From: Nonomuraea ceibae
GTDB taxonomy: Bacteria > Actinomycetota > Actinomycetes > Streptosporangiales > Streptosporangiaceae
NCBI RefSeq assembly: GCF_019396325.1
Contig: NZ_JAHKRO010000006.1
Span: 62,001-126,000 of the forward strand
Length of the DNA: 64,000 nt
Direction of reading: 5' to 3'
Positions 8,787 through 18,913 of this stretch are shown here, piece after piece. A program made the translations under genes and the position numbers. Within the stretch, counting starts at the first letter, position 1. The number at the start of each line of letters is the position of its first letter. The notes beneath the pieces are model-generated. The model saw only the letters and a program-made list of their open reading frames with translations. It was not told the origin of the DNA and did no database searches.

Positions 8787-8848
8787 TGTGTACGAGCCGT
8801 ACCAGAATGGGGGGACGCCGAGGGCCGCCGAACGGACGAGGTGAGGTT

Positions 8849-9334
8849 ATGGCCGCGACACCCGAGACCGGCGTGCTGCCGGCGGAATGGTGGGAACGGC
8901 TCGTCGCCCGCCTCATTGAAGCGCTCGTGTTCGGAGTCTTCTATTACATTCTGTTCATTGCGCTATGGGGCGTCTTCCGGACTGTCGGGGTGCTGGACGC
9001 GTTCGAGGGGCGGTTGCCCGGCGTGTTCGCGTGGGTGGGCGCCGGCCTGGGTTATACGGTCTATGACTGGGTCGCACTTTCCCGGGGTGGGCGCACCTTC
9101 GGCAAGGCGATCATGGGGATTCGGGTGGACCCGGAGGGTCTTCCGGCGCGGGTCCGGCTGAAACGCGCCCTGCTCTATCCGGCGCCTGCCATGCTGATGG
9201 GCATTCCGGTGGCCAATCTGCTGGCCGGAATGTTCGTGTTTGGTGTCGGCCTGCTCATCTTGATCGACAAGCCGCTCCAGCGCGGGCCGCATGACAGGCT
9301 GGCCGGAACGCTGGTCGTAAAAGATCTTCGTTGA
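8849..9334 (+). CDS. RDD family membrane protein (short paralogue)
   Basis: A 161-residue RDD-domain protein. It begins LPAEWWERLVARLIEALVFG, parallel to the C-terminal domain of the preceding gene, and has hydrophobic segments at FGVFYYILFIALWGVF, FAWVGAGLGYTVYDWVAL and LLAGMFVFGVGLLILI, with the conserved GRTFGKAIMGIRV loop. It lacks the YGQ tail, so the two genes look like a duplicated pair in which only one acquired the repeat region. ATG at 8849 follows GAGGTGAGG. It lies downstream of a strong terminator and so has its own transcript. Molecular role unknown. Confidence 0.88.
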   Translation: MAATPETGVLPAEWWERLVARLIEALVFGVFYYILFIALWGVFRTVGVLDAFEGRLPGVFAWVGAGLGYTVYDWVALSRGGRTFGKAIMGIRVDPEGLPARVRLKRALLYPAPAMLMGIPVANLLAGMFVFGVGLLILIDKPLQRGPHDRLAGTLVVKDLR

Positions 9335-9597
9335 GGGTTCCGTACCTGCGCTGATGGCTTTTCGCAAAATTTCCGCTTGATCCGGTAAGGAGCCTGGAGA
9401 GACTGGCATTAGGCTATGAGGCGTCCGGGTTGCCGGATGTTGGGGCGCCTGCCAGGCTATGGGCATCTCTGTGCCGCTATGGTCGTGTGTGGGCGGCTGT
9501 CGCCTCGAGTGACACGAGGTCCGCCAGGCTCGCGCCGGTCCCGCAGCCTGTGTATAAAGCGCCCCTGAAACCCCGTCAGCCGTGGAGGCGAGGCCGA

Positions 9598-9744
9598 ATG
9601 GAAGCCGTAACAGAGGTATTGTCAGCGCTCATCCCGCCCGTCGTCGTGGGCGGCGCCTTCATCTTTGGCGTCGTGAAGTTGGTGCGGCACGAGGGCTCCG
9701 GCCGGCGGCCAAACCGCCAGGATCAGGCCGAGAACCGCAACTGA
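9598..9744 (+). CDS. 48-residue single-helix membrane protein
   Basis: A very short reading frame with a good ribosome site (GTGGAGGCG before ATG 9598) and a TATAAA box at 9553-9558. The peptide has one hydrophobic helix, LSALIPPVVVGGAFIFGVV, followed by a basic, polar tail (KLVRHEGSGRRPNRQ). It sits just upstream of lsr2, a position where I recall a small unnamed membrane protein in other actinomycetes; that recollection is unverified. Function unknown. Confidence 0.65.
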   Translation: MEAVTEVLSALIPPVVVGGAFIFGVVKLVRHEGSGRRPNRQDQAENRN

Positions 9745-9776
9745 TCGGCCGCTCAGCCGAATCCCGTGGCGCTGAA

Positions 9777-9805
9777 TTGTCTTAACGTCTTTCCGGGTAT
9801 ATGTT
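9777..9805 (+). promoter_or_regulatory. Promoter of lsr2
   Basis: TTGTCT (9777-9782), 17 bases, then TATGTT (9800-9805) gives a good sigma-70 match. The transcript would start near 9812, leaving a leader of about 37 bases that contains GGGAAAGG before the lsr2 ATG. Confidence 0.55.
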
Positions 9806-9848
9806 TGGGCGAGCGAATGAAACAATGCTCCGGGAAAGGATTGCGTAG

Positions 9849-10181
9849 ATGGCCAAGCAGATCCAGGAGATTCTCATCGATGACCTCGATGGGGGCGAGG
9901 CCAATGAGACGGTCAGCTTCGCTATTGACGGCTCCACCTATGAGATTGACCTCAGCGACCTTAACGCCAAGAAGCTGAGGGACGCTCTGACGCCTTTCGT
10001 GCAGCACGCCCGCAGGGCGGGCGCCGTATCCACGCGCCGTCGCGGGCGTGGCGGGCAGCGGGCGATGAGCCGCGAGAAGAGCGCCGAGATCCGTCAGTGG
10101 GCCAAGGCCCACGGCCTTCCGGTCAGCGAGCGGGGCCGCATCGCCTCCACCGTCGTCGAGAAGTACGAAGCGGCTCACTAA
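9849..10181 (+). CDS. lsr2: Lsr2 nucleoid-associated xenogeneic silencer
   Basis: A 110-residue Lsr2 that bridges DNA and silences AT-rich genes. The N-terminal dimerisation region (MAKQIQEILIDDLDGGEANETV, beta-strand rich) is joined by a basic linker (STRRRGRGGQR) to the DNA-binding helix domain, KSAEIRQWAKAHGLPVSERGRIASTVVEKY. The RGR in SERGRI is the AT-hook-like minor-groove motif. Length and layout are standard. The gene has its own promoter and is followed by a 12-bp perfect hairpin. Synteny with clpC downstream is conserved in actinomycetes. Confidence 0.97.
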   Translation: MAKQIQEILIDDLDGGEANETVSFAIDGSTYEIDLSDLNAKKLRDALTPFVQHARRAGAVSTRRRGRGGQRAMSREKSAEIRQWAKAHGLPVSERGRIASTVVEKYEAAH

Positions 10182-10198
10182 GGAGCCGATCTCCTGAC

Positions 10199-10249
10199 CA
10201 TGCGCTTATGCCGTTCGCCTAGGACCCCGGCGGCCGCCATAAGCGCATG
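10199..10249. terminator. 12-bp perfect inverted repeat after lsr2
   Basis: CATGCGCTTATG (10199-10210) and CATAAGCGCATG (10238-10249) are exact reverse complements with 27 bases between them. Located 18 bases after the lsr2 stop, it probably ends the lsr2 transcript, though no strong T-run follows and a protein-binding role is possible. Confidence 0.6.
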
Positions 10250-10408
10250 ATCATTTCTGCCATTATCTCAAATGGTGGACATCGGGATTTGTTGATCTTC
10301 TGATCCGCCCCTTAAGTGGGCGTTTGGGTCCATTTACGCGGGCGTGGTGCCGGTTATGTCCCGACTCCGCGCCCGTACTGATCGGTAACGCGGCTGACCA
10401 GATGCCCC

Positions 10409-10546
10409 GTTCCGGTCACGCCCTGCCTTGCATTGCGTCCTCGTTCCGGTCACGCTCGGGTCGGCATTGAGGCCCCCGTTCCGCTCACGCTCGGGCCGGC
10501 ATTGAGCTCCCTGTTCCGGTCACGCTTGGCCTGGCATTGGAGCAGG
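10409..10546. repeat. Four imperfect 35-bp tandem repeats between lsr2 and clpC
   Basis: The unit starts with GTTCCGGTCACGC and continues with a GGCATTG segment. Copies begin at 10409, 10443, 10478 and 10513, so the period is 34-35 bp. A looser GTTCCGGTCGCGCC copy occurs near 10630. The repeats lie in a 710-bp non-coding gap (10182-10891) that otherwise holds only the lsr2 hairpin and the clpC leader. No ORF in the repeats looks real. Confidence 0.8.
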
Positions 10547-10891
10547 ACATACGATGGAAGACAGGACGCGGCGTCCACCGCGATCGGGCGCGGCCGCCCC
10601 TGGCTCGCCCCCGCGTCCGCAGCCGATCCGTACCGTTCCGGTCGCGCCGCTCCCGGCGAATTTCGAGCCACTTCACCCGGGCGCCCTAAACCTCGTTCGC
10701 TGGTGGCGTATCGGGAACACGTGACCCCCGAACAGTAGTTGGATGGAGGGTGAACGCCCTGCTCTCGGGGAACGTGTCTGCTATAGAGCGCGTCAGCGGC
10801 AGTGGGCACGGTTCGCCGAGCCAGGGCTAGCATGCGGGATGACGGGACCGGATTTACCGGCCTGACTGACCGCTCTGTGAGGAGCGACGAG

Positions 10892-13381
<2,490 letters not shown>

Positions 13382-13394
13382 CGTCACAGGTTCG

Positions 13395-13440
13395 CGAAGA
13401 ACCCCTCGTGTGATCTCTCACACGAGGGGTTCTTCGTTTT
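13395..13440 (+). terminator. Strong rho-independent terminator after clpC
   Basis: A perfect 19-bp stem (13395-13413 with 13418-13436), TCTC loop and TTTT tail lie 14 bases after the clpC stop. The core is AACCCCTCGTGTGA and its complement. Confidence 0.97.
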
Positions 13441-13521
13441 CCGGGGCTTCGCCGGACAAAAATTCAAGATCAGGGCTACTGTTGCCGAATTGTTGAGCGG
13501 CCGGGTGTACCGCCACCACGA

Positions 13522-13540
13522 GTAGTACTACACTACGTAG
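13522..13540. promoter_or_regulatory. Two adjacent palindromes upstream of the EboE-like gene
   Basis: GTAGTACTAC (13522-13531) and CTACGTAG (13533-13540) are each perfect palindromes, separated by one base, in the 294-bp gap between the clpC terminator and the next gene. They share GTAG/CTAC half-sites and could be an operator. No regulator can be named. Confidence 0.4.
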
Positions 13541-13734
13541 AGCAGAGTCGAAGTCCCATCCAAGTGACCCGCAAGAGCGCGTCCCTACGGTGGGGCCTGC
13601 TCCCTGAGGTGTAGGAGGCAATCAACTCAGGGCTGACGCGTGAGCCCACCGGAAGCAGCCATGCTCGTCCGGGTCCGCGCGACACACCGCGCGGGCGGGG
13701 GCCGAACAACCAGTGCAAGCCGTGGAGGAAGTCG

Positions 13735-14673
13735 ATGCGCCTGCGTCACGATGACGGAACGCTCGTTCACCTCGCCTACAACGCAGGCGTTCACCCCGCA
13801 GAAGACCTGGAGAACCTGATCGCCCACCTCACCCGTTACGCCGTGCCGGTGCGCAAGCGGCTCGGCGTGGACCGGATGGGCATCGGCCTGTGGCTCTCTC
13901 CCGCCGTCGCCGACCACCTCACCGCCGACCGCATCGAGCTCGTACGCCTGCGCCGCTCGCTGGACGAGCGCGGTCTCGAGGTCGTCAGCCTCAACGGCAC
14001 CGGCGGCCGTAACCAGGACGTGCCCGGCCCTGACTGGGCCAAGCCCGAGCGCTACCGCTACACGATGGCGCTGGCCAAGATCCTGGCCTTCCTGCTGCCC
14101 GACGACGTACGGTTCGGCAGCATCTCGACGATACCGATCGGCTGGCGGCGCGACTGGCCCGCCGACCTGCACGCCATCGCCACCCGGCGGCTGGAGCGGC
14201 TGGCCCGCGAGCTGCGCGGCATCTACAGCGTCACCGGCAAGACCATCCGGGTCGGGTTCGAGCCGTGGCCCGGCTGCGTCCTGGAGACGACCGAGCAGGC
14301 GCTGGAGCGCGTCGGCGGCATCGACTCCGAGCACCTGGGCGTCTGCCTGGACGCCTGCCACCTGGCGGGCGGCGCCGAGGAGGCCGGCGAGGCCCTGCGC
14401 GGCCTGGCGGCGGCCGGCGCGCCGGTGGTCAAGCTCGGCCACGTGCACAACCACGGCGCCGGCACGCCCAACACCGGCGCGGTGCTGCACGACACCCTCG
14501 CCGCGATGCTGTCGGGAGCCGTCAGCGGCAGCGCCCACATCGAGGTCGAGACGCACAACCTGGCCGTACCCGGCCGGGCCAAGGGGCCGGGCGCGCTCGT
14601 GTCGATGCTCGCCCAGGAGCTCGACTGGGCCCGCACCAGCCTGACCGGCCTCGGGCTGCAGCTCGCCGCCTGA
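13735..14673 (+). CDS. EboE-like TIM-barrel protein (sugar isomerase/epimerase fold)
   Basis: A 312-residue protein of the xylose-isomerase-like barrel superfamily. The N-terminus, LAYNAGVHPAEDLENLI, then VRKRLGVDRMGIGLWLS, and the GSISTIPIGWRRDW block resemble EboE, the 'metabolite traffic' protein of ebo clusters. Metal-site-like features include the E in VGFEPWPG, LDACHLAGG, KLGHVHNHG and EVETH. No eboA-D gene is nearby, and the protein is shorter than the roughly 380-400 residues I expect for EboE. ATG 13735 follows GGAGG-like sequence (GTGGAGGAAGTCG). It is convergent with the MarR gene, 14 bases apart. Substrate unknown. Confidence 0.75.
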   Translation: MRLRHDDGTLVHLAYNAGVHPAEDLENLIAHLTRYAVPVRKRLGVDRMGIGLWLSPAVADHLTADRIELVRLRRSLDERGLEVVSLNGTGGRNQDVPGPDWAKPERYRYTMALAKILAFLLPDDVRFGSISTIPIGWRRDWPADLHAIATRRLERLARELRGIYSVTGKTIRVGFEPWPGCVLETTEQALERVGGIDSEHLGVCLDACHLAGGAEEAGEALRGLAAAGAPVVKLGHVHNHGAGTPNTGAVLHDTLAAMLSGAVSGSAHIEVETHNLAVPGRAKGPGALVSMLAQELDWARTSLTGLGLQLAA

Positions 14674-14687
14674 CCCGCTGATTCGCC

Positions 14688-15158
14688 CTACATCGTGCCG
14701 AACCAGCCCGGCACGTCCAGCCGCCACAGGCCCTCGGGGGTGACCTTGCGCAGGTCGTCCTCCAGGGCCTCCAGGCGGTCCTGGCCCAGCTCCTCCGCCC
14801 AGCGGGCGCGCAGCGCGTCGAAGATGCGGGCCGACCTGGCCAGCGCGTCGACGCCGAACGGGGTCAGCCGGACGATCTTGCGCCGCGTGTCGTCCGGGTC
14901 GCGGGTGCGCTCCACGTAGCCGGCGCGCTCCAGGGTCTCGATCGTCTTGCCCGCCGCCTGCTTGGACACGCCCAGGACCCGCCCCAGGTCGACCGCCGTG
15001 GTGCCCCGGGAGCCGATGGCCTGCATGACGAAACCGTGCATGGGACGCATGTCCGGATGGCCCTGACGGGCCAGCTCCGCGTGCAGCTCGTCGATGAGCA
15101 CACGGAAGGCCAGGAAGAGGCGGAGCGGCAGCTCGAAGCCCGGGGTCGCGCTTGGCAC
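14688..15158 (-). CDS. MarR family transcriptional regulator
   Basis: A 156-residue winged-helix repressor. The DNA-binding part is TTAVDLGRVLGVSKQAAGKTIETLERAGYVERTRDPDDTRR, which includes the recognition helix and the wing with DxxDxR; flanking helices would make the dimer interface. It begins 10 bases after the mutY stop on the same strand, so it is probably co-transcribed with mutY, although a functional link is not obvious. The ligand is unknown. Confidence 0.9.
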   Translation of the reverse strand: MPSATPGFELPLRLFLAFRVLIDELHAELARQGHPDMRPMHGFVMQAIGSRGTTAVDLGRVLGVSKQAAGKTIETLERAGYVERTRDPDDTRRKIVRLTPFGVDALARSARIFDALRARWAEELGQDRLEALEDDLRKVTPEGLWRLDVPGWFGTM

Positions 15159-15168
15159 GCTGGACAGC

Positions 15169-16044
15169 CTATGCGTGGGGCAGCCGGTACGTCCCGTCGG
15201 GCAAGGGCTCCGCGAGCCCGTCAGCCACCAGGCCGTCCAGGGCCCGCTCCCGCTGCACCGCGTCGTCCCACACCACGTCCAGCGCCGCCTTCGGCACCGG
15301 CCCGTGGGCGTCCCGCAACACGGCCAGCAGACGGCCCCGGCACTGCCGGTCGGTCCCCGCGTACGTCTGCCCCTTGCGCGGCGGCCCGTCGTGCGGCGGC
15401 TTGCCCGCCAGCCGCCACGCGCACGCCGACGCGATCGGGCAGTCGGCGCACCGCGGCGCGCGGGCCGTGCACACCAGCGCGCCCAGCTCCATCACCGCCA
15501 CACCCCACCGGGCCGCGCCCAGCTCAGGCAGCAGCGACTCCGCCAGCCGGCGCTCCGCCGCCGAGGTCGCGGTAGGCGGGTACTCCTCCGCCCGCACCGC
15601 CCTGGCGAACACCCGGCGCACGTTGGTGTCGAGCACCGCGTGCCGCCCCCCGTACGCGAAACTGGCCACGGCGGCGGCCGTGTACTCGCCGATGCCCGGC
15701 AGCGCGAGCAGCGTCGCGTGATCACTCGGCACCTCGCCGCCGTGCTCCTCCGTGATGGCCCGCGCGCACGCGTGCAGCCGCAGCGCCCGCCGCGGGTAGC
15801 CGAGCCTGCCCCAATGGCGTACGGCCTCCCCGGGAAGCTCGGCAGCCAGATCCTTCGGGGTCGGCCAGCGGGCCATCCACTCCAGCCACACCGGCAGCAC
15901 CCTCGCCACCGGTGTCTGCTGCAACATGATCTCGCTGACGAGCACGCCCCACGGCGTCGCGTCCGCCGCCCGCCAAGGGAGTTCTCGGGCGTTGTTTTCG
16001 TACCACTCCAGAATGGGAATGTGTAGGAGTTTCGGCTCAACCAC
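15169..16044 (-). CDS. mutY: A/G-specific adenine glycosylase
   Basis: Removes adenine mispaired with 8-oxoguanine. The helix-hairpin-helix LPGIGEYTAAAVASFAYG is followed by the catalytic Asp in AVLDTNVRRVFAR, SEIMLQQTPVARV marks the substrate pocket, and the 4Fe-4S ligands are the four Cys of CTARAPRCADCPIASAC. GTG at 16044 gives 291 residues starting VEPKLLHIPILEWY, as usual; the longer frame adds Arg/Thr-rich sequence overlapping the divergent promoter. The C-terminal NUDIX-like 8-oxoG domain of E. coli MutY is absent, as in other short actinomycete MutY proteins. Confidence 0.95.
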   Translation of the reverse strand: MVEPKLLHIPILEWYENNARELPWRAADATPWGVLVSEIMLQQTPVARVLPVWLEWMARWPTPKDLAAELPGEAVRHWGRLGYPRRALRLHACARAITEEHGGEVPSDHATLLALPGIGEYTAAAVASFAYGGRHAVLDTNVRRVFARAVRAEEYPPTATSAAERRLAESLLPELGAARWGVAVMELGALVCTARAPRCADCPIASACAWRLAGKPPHDGPPRKGQTYAGTDRQCRGRLLAVLRDAHGPVPKAALDVVWDDAVQRERALDGLVADGLAEPLPDGTYRLPHA

Positions 16045-16123
16045 GGGCCCCAGCGTATGCCGAGATGGCAAGGTGCGGCGTGTCGTCACGCTAGGTGGCC
16101 GCACCAATGAACATGCTGTGCGT

Positions 16124-16804
16124 ATGGACCCGGATGCGATGCGTGACGACCCTGGATTCGGAGGCGACGTCTACTGGCGGCGGCGCATGAGCGTGCTCGT
16201 CGCGGTGCTCGTGGTGGTTGCCGTGGTGGCGTGGGCCTGTTCGAGCAGCGCCGGAGGGCCGGAACGCGCCTCCAGCGCCCAGACCTCGCAGACCCCGGCC
16301 CCGGCCGCCGACCCGCTCCTCGCGGGCCTGCGCACGCTGGCCCTCGGCACCGCCACACCCACGCCGACACCCAGCCCGGCCAAGGCCACCGAACAGGCGC
16401 GCACCCAGCGCCCCGGCGAACCCTGCGCCGAACGCGACCTGGTGCTGGGCCTCCAGGGCAAGCAGGAGATCTACGCCGGCGCCGCCCGCCCGAACTTCCT
16501 CATCACCGTCGTCAACACCGGCGACGTCATGTGCAAGGCCGACGTCGGCCCGCGCGCCATGGAGATCCGCATCACCTCCGGCGAGGACCGCATCTGGTCC
16601 ACCTCCGACTGCGTCAGCGGCCCCGGCACCGAGGTCAAGGAGCTGCAGCGCGGCGTCCCGTACGTGCGCTCGCTCGACTGGGACCGCCGCCGCTCCAGCG
16701 GCGACTGCCGCGCCGACCCGCCCACCGCCCTGCCGGGCACGTACGTCGCGGTGGCCCGTATGGGCAAGCTCAAGAGCCCCAAGGGCGTCTTCCACCTGCG
16801 CTGA
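16124..16804 (+). CDS. Membrane-anchored extracytoplasmic protein of unknown function
   Basis: A 226-residue protein with a short cytoplasmic N-terminus, one transmembrane helix (SVLVAVLVVVAVVAWAC) and a Pro/Thr/Ala-rich linker (ATPTPTPSPAK). The extracellular beta-rich domain has four cysteines (PCAERD, VMCKAD, SDCVSG, GDCRAD), and NFLITVVNTGDVMC suggests an Ig-like fold. I cannot name the family. ATG 16124 is chosen because the coding pattern begins there; the upstream extension overlaps mutY antisense. It sits between mutY (divergent) and disA (convergent, 29 bases apart). Confidence 0.78.
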   Translation: MDPDAMRDDPGFGGDVYWRRRMSVLVAVLVVVAVVAWACSSSAGGPERASSAQTSQTPAPAADPLLAGLRTLALGTATPTPTPSPAKATEQARTQRPGEPCAERDLVLGLQGKQEIYAGAARPNFLITVVNTGDVMCKADVGPRAMEIRITSGEDRIWSTSDCVSGPGTEVKELQRGVPYVRSLDWDRRRSSGDCRADPPTALPGTYVAVARMGKLKSPKGVFHLR

Positions 16805-16833
16805 CCCGCACGGCCACGCCCCAGGAGGCCGGG

Positions 16834-17916
16834 TCAGACGTAGCGCTCCAGGATGGACGACTCCGCCAGCCGCGACAGCCCCTCGCGCACGCTCCGGGCC
16901 CGCGACTCGCCGACGCCGCCCACCTCCTGGAGGTCGTCGATGCTCGCCGCCAGCAGCTTCTGCAGGCTGCCGAAGTGGTTGACCAGCCGGTCCACCACCG
17001 TCGCCGGCAGCCTCGGCACCTTCGCCAGCAGCCGGAACCCGCGCGGGCTCACCGGGCTGTCGAGCTTGTCCGTGCCGCCGTGCCCCAGCACGTTCGCCAC
17101 CACCGAGAGGTCCAGCAGCTCGCTGCCCGACAACGCGTCCAGCTCCTGCATCGCCTCCGACAGCCGCCGCTGCCGCCGCCCCGCCGGAGCCGGCAGGTAG
17201 TCGCGGATCACCAGCTCCCGATCGGAGTCGACCCCCGCCACCAGCTCGTCGAGCTGCAACGACAGCAGCCTGCCGTCGGTGCCCAGCTCCACCACGTAGC
17301 CCTTGATCTCGTCGGAGATCCGCCGGACCATCTCCAGCCGCTGCGCCACCGCCGCCACGTCGCGGACCGTCACCAGATCCTCGATCTCCAGCGCCGACAG
17401 CGTGCCGGACACCTCGTCGAGCCGATGCTTGTAGCGCTCCAGCGTCGCCAGGGCCTGATTGGCCTTGGACATGATCGCTGCCGACTCTTCCAGCACGTAA
17501 CGGATACCGTCGAGATAGAGGGCGATGATCCGCATGGACTTGCTGATCGCGATGATCGGCAGCCCCGTCTCCTTGGCCACACGCTGCGCCGTACGGTGCC
17601 GCGTGCCGGACTCGTCCGTCGGAATCGCCGGATCCGGCACCAGATGCACCGCCGCCCGGACGATCTTGTGGTCGTCGCTGACCACGATCGCCCCGTCCAT
17701 CTTGGCGAGCTCCCGCAGCCTCGTGGCCGAGAACTCCACGTCCAGCTCGAACCCGCCGCTGCACACCTGCTCGACGACCCTGTTGTAACCGAGCACGATC
17801 AGGCCGCCGGTCTGACCGCGCAGGATTCGCTCCAGGCCGTCGCGCAGCGGAGTGCCCGGGGCCACAGCCGCCAGGGCTTCGCGACGGCGGTCGTCAAGAC
17901 TCCTGTCGTTAGGCAC
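16834..17916 (-). CDS. disA: DisA diadenylate cyclase / DNA integrity scanning protein
   Basis: Makes c-di-AMP from two ATP and scans DNA for branched structures. The N-terminal DAC domain carries the DGA motif ([10 protein letters not shown]) and the RHR motif ([14 protein letters not shown]). A helical spine follows, then a C-terminal helix-hairpin-helix DNA-binding domain ([19 protein letters not shown]). GTG at 17916 gives 360 residues, the usual DisA length, and follows GGGGGT. The product, c-di-AMP, is the ligand of the riboswitch at 6500-6633, so synthesis and one target lie 11 kb apart. radA lies upstream on the same strand after a 1-kb gap. Confidence 0.96.
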   Translation of the reverse strand: MPNDRSLDDRRREALAAVAPGTPLRDGLERILRGQTGGLIVLGYNRVVEQVCSGGFELDVEFSATRLRELAKMDGAIVVSDDHKIVRAAVHLVPDPAIPTDESGTRHRTAQRVAKETGLPIIAISKSMRIIALYLDGIRYVLEESAAIMSKANQALATLERYKHRLDEVSGTLSALEIEDLVTVRDVAAVAQRLEMVRRISDEIKGYVVELGTDGRLLSLQLDELVAGVDSDRELVIRDYLPAPAGRRQRRLSEAMQELDALSGSELLDLSVVANVLGHGGTDKLDSPVSPRGFRLLAKVPRLPATVVDRLVNHFGSLQKLLAASIDDLQEVGGVGESRARSVREGLSRLAESSILERYV

Positions 17917-17974
17917 CTGACCCCCGTGTCGAATAGTCAAGCCCAGCTTATCCCCGCCGCCCGAGATCCATCCC

Positions 17975-18125
17975 CCCTCTTCCACCCCAACCACCCCACC
18001 CACCCCGGCCTCCGGCACCCTCCAACCACCCCACCCACCCTCGCCTCTGACACCCTCCAACGCTCCCCACGCCCTCCCCCCTCCAACCGACTGGGACGCC
18101 CCTCCCCACCCCGGCCGCCACCGCC
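17975..18125. repeat. C-rich (minus-strand G-rich) tract upstream of disA
   Basis: The plus strand is nearly pure C/A/T with runs such as CCACCCCACCCACCCC. A roughly 38-bp unit containing CCACCC and ending CACCCTCCAAC occurs twice (about 17990-18028 and 18028-18063). On the minus strand, the disA sense strand, this gives GGGGTGGGTGGGGTGG-type runs with potential to form a G-quadruplex in the disA leader or promoter. No reading frame here looks coding. Confidence 0.7.
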
Positions 18126-18199
18126 TACGGTGCCCTTCTTGCTCGCCGCCCGGCCCATCCGCGGCGCAGCCGCCTTCCGCCATAGGGGTCTCCCGGACG

Positions 18200-18913
18200 A
18201 CCGGTCAATCCAACGACCACCCCTGAACGGCCGCCCTCCTGGAAATCCGCCATCGCTGTGGCGACGTCCGACTCTTGGCGAGGTTTGGTGCAGCGGAGCC
18301 CGGCTGCCGGCGAGGCCAGGTGCAGCGGAGCCCGCCTCGCGGCGACGCGAACCGCTCGTCGAGCCGCTCGGCTGACAGGCTCCCGCCTGCAGGGAGGGGG
18401 CGCTGCGGGAGCGGCCCCGCTACGGACGGCTGCGCCTCCGAGGCGGCCGACGGCTCAACAGACCCGACGCCTCCCAGGCCCCCAGCATCCTCGGGGGCGG
18501 TCGCCCCTGCGTCAGCCGCCGCGCGCCGCCGCCTCGCAGGTGGCTGGCGTCGCAGGGCTGACGCCCTCGGGAGTGTCTGCATCGCGCCGGGGCCGCCGGA
18601 GGAGGCCGACGCCTCTGAGATGGCGCGGCCGACGTCCCTAGAGGGTGGGCGTCGCGGGGCTGACGCCTCCGGAGGGCCGGTGTCACGCCGGAGGGTTGGC
18701 GCGGAGGGCGGGCGCTTCCGAGGTGGAGGGGGCGACTCCGCCGAAGGGGCGGCGTCGCGTCAGGGATGGCGCCGCGCCGACGCCTCCGGCGCGGTTGGCG
18801 CCCCACAGCGGGCTGGCCCCCGGGCGGGAGGGCCGGGGCCGACGAAGCGCCCTTTGGGAGGGCCGGAGCCTAGAGGGCGCGGATCACGTACGGGCCTGAC
18901 CGTGGAAATGGGG
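18200..18913. repeat. GC-rich non-coding stretch with scattered direct repeats between disA and radA
   Basis: No convincing gene. GGTGCAGCGGAGCCCG is exactly repeated at 18287-18302 and 18319-18334. A GGCTGACGCC(T/C)(C/T)(C/G)GG(A/G)G motif recurs at about 18556 and 18659 with looser copies (CCGACGCCTC) near 18610 and 18778. Long open frames on both strands are side effects of GC richness: they have biased Arg/Ala/Gly/Pro composition and no ribosome sites. Confidence 0.6.

Noticed and set aside
10760-10891. ClgR binding site before clpC
   Set aside because: GGTTCGCCGAGCCA is only a weak half-match to ClgR sites as I remember them; not enough to call.
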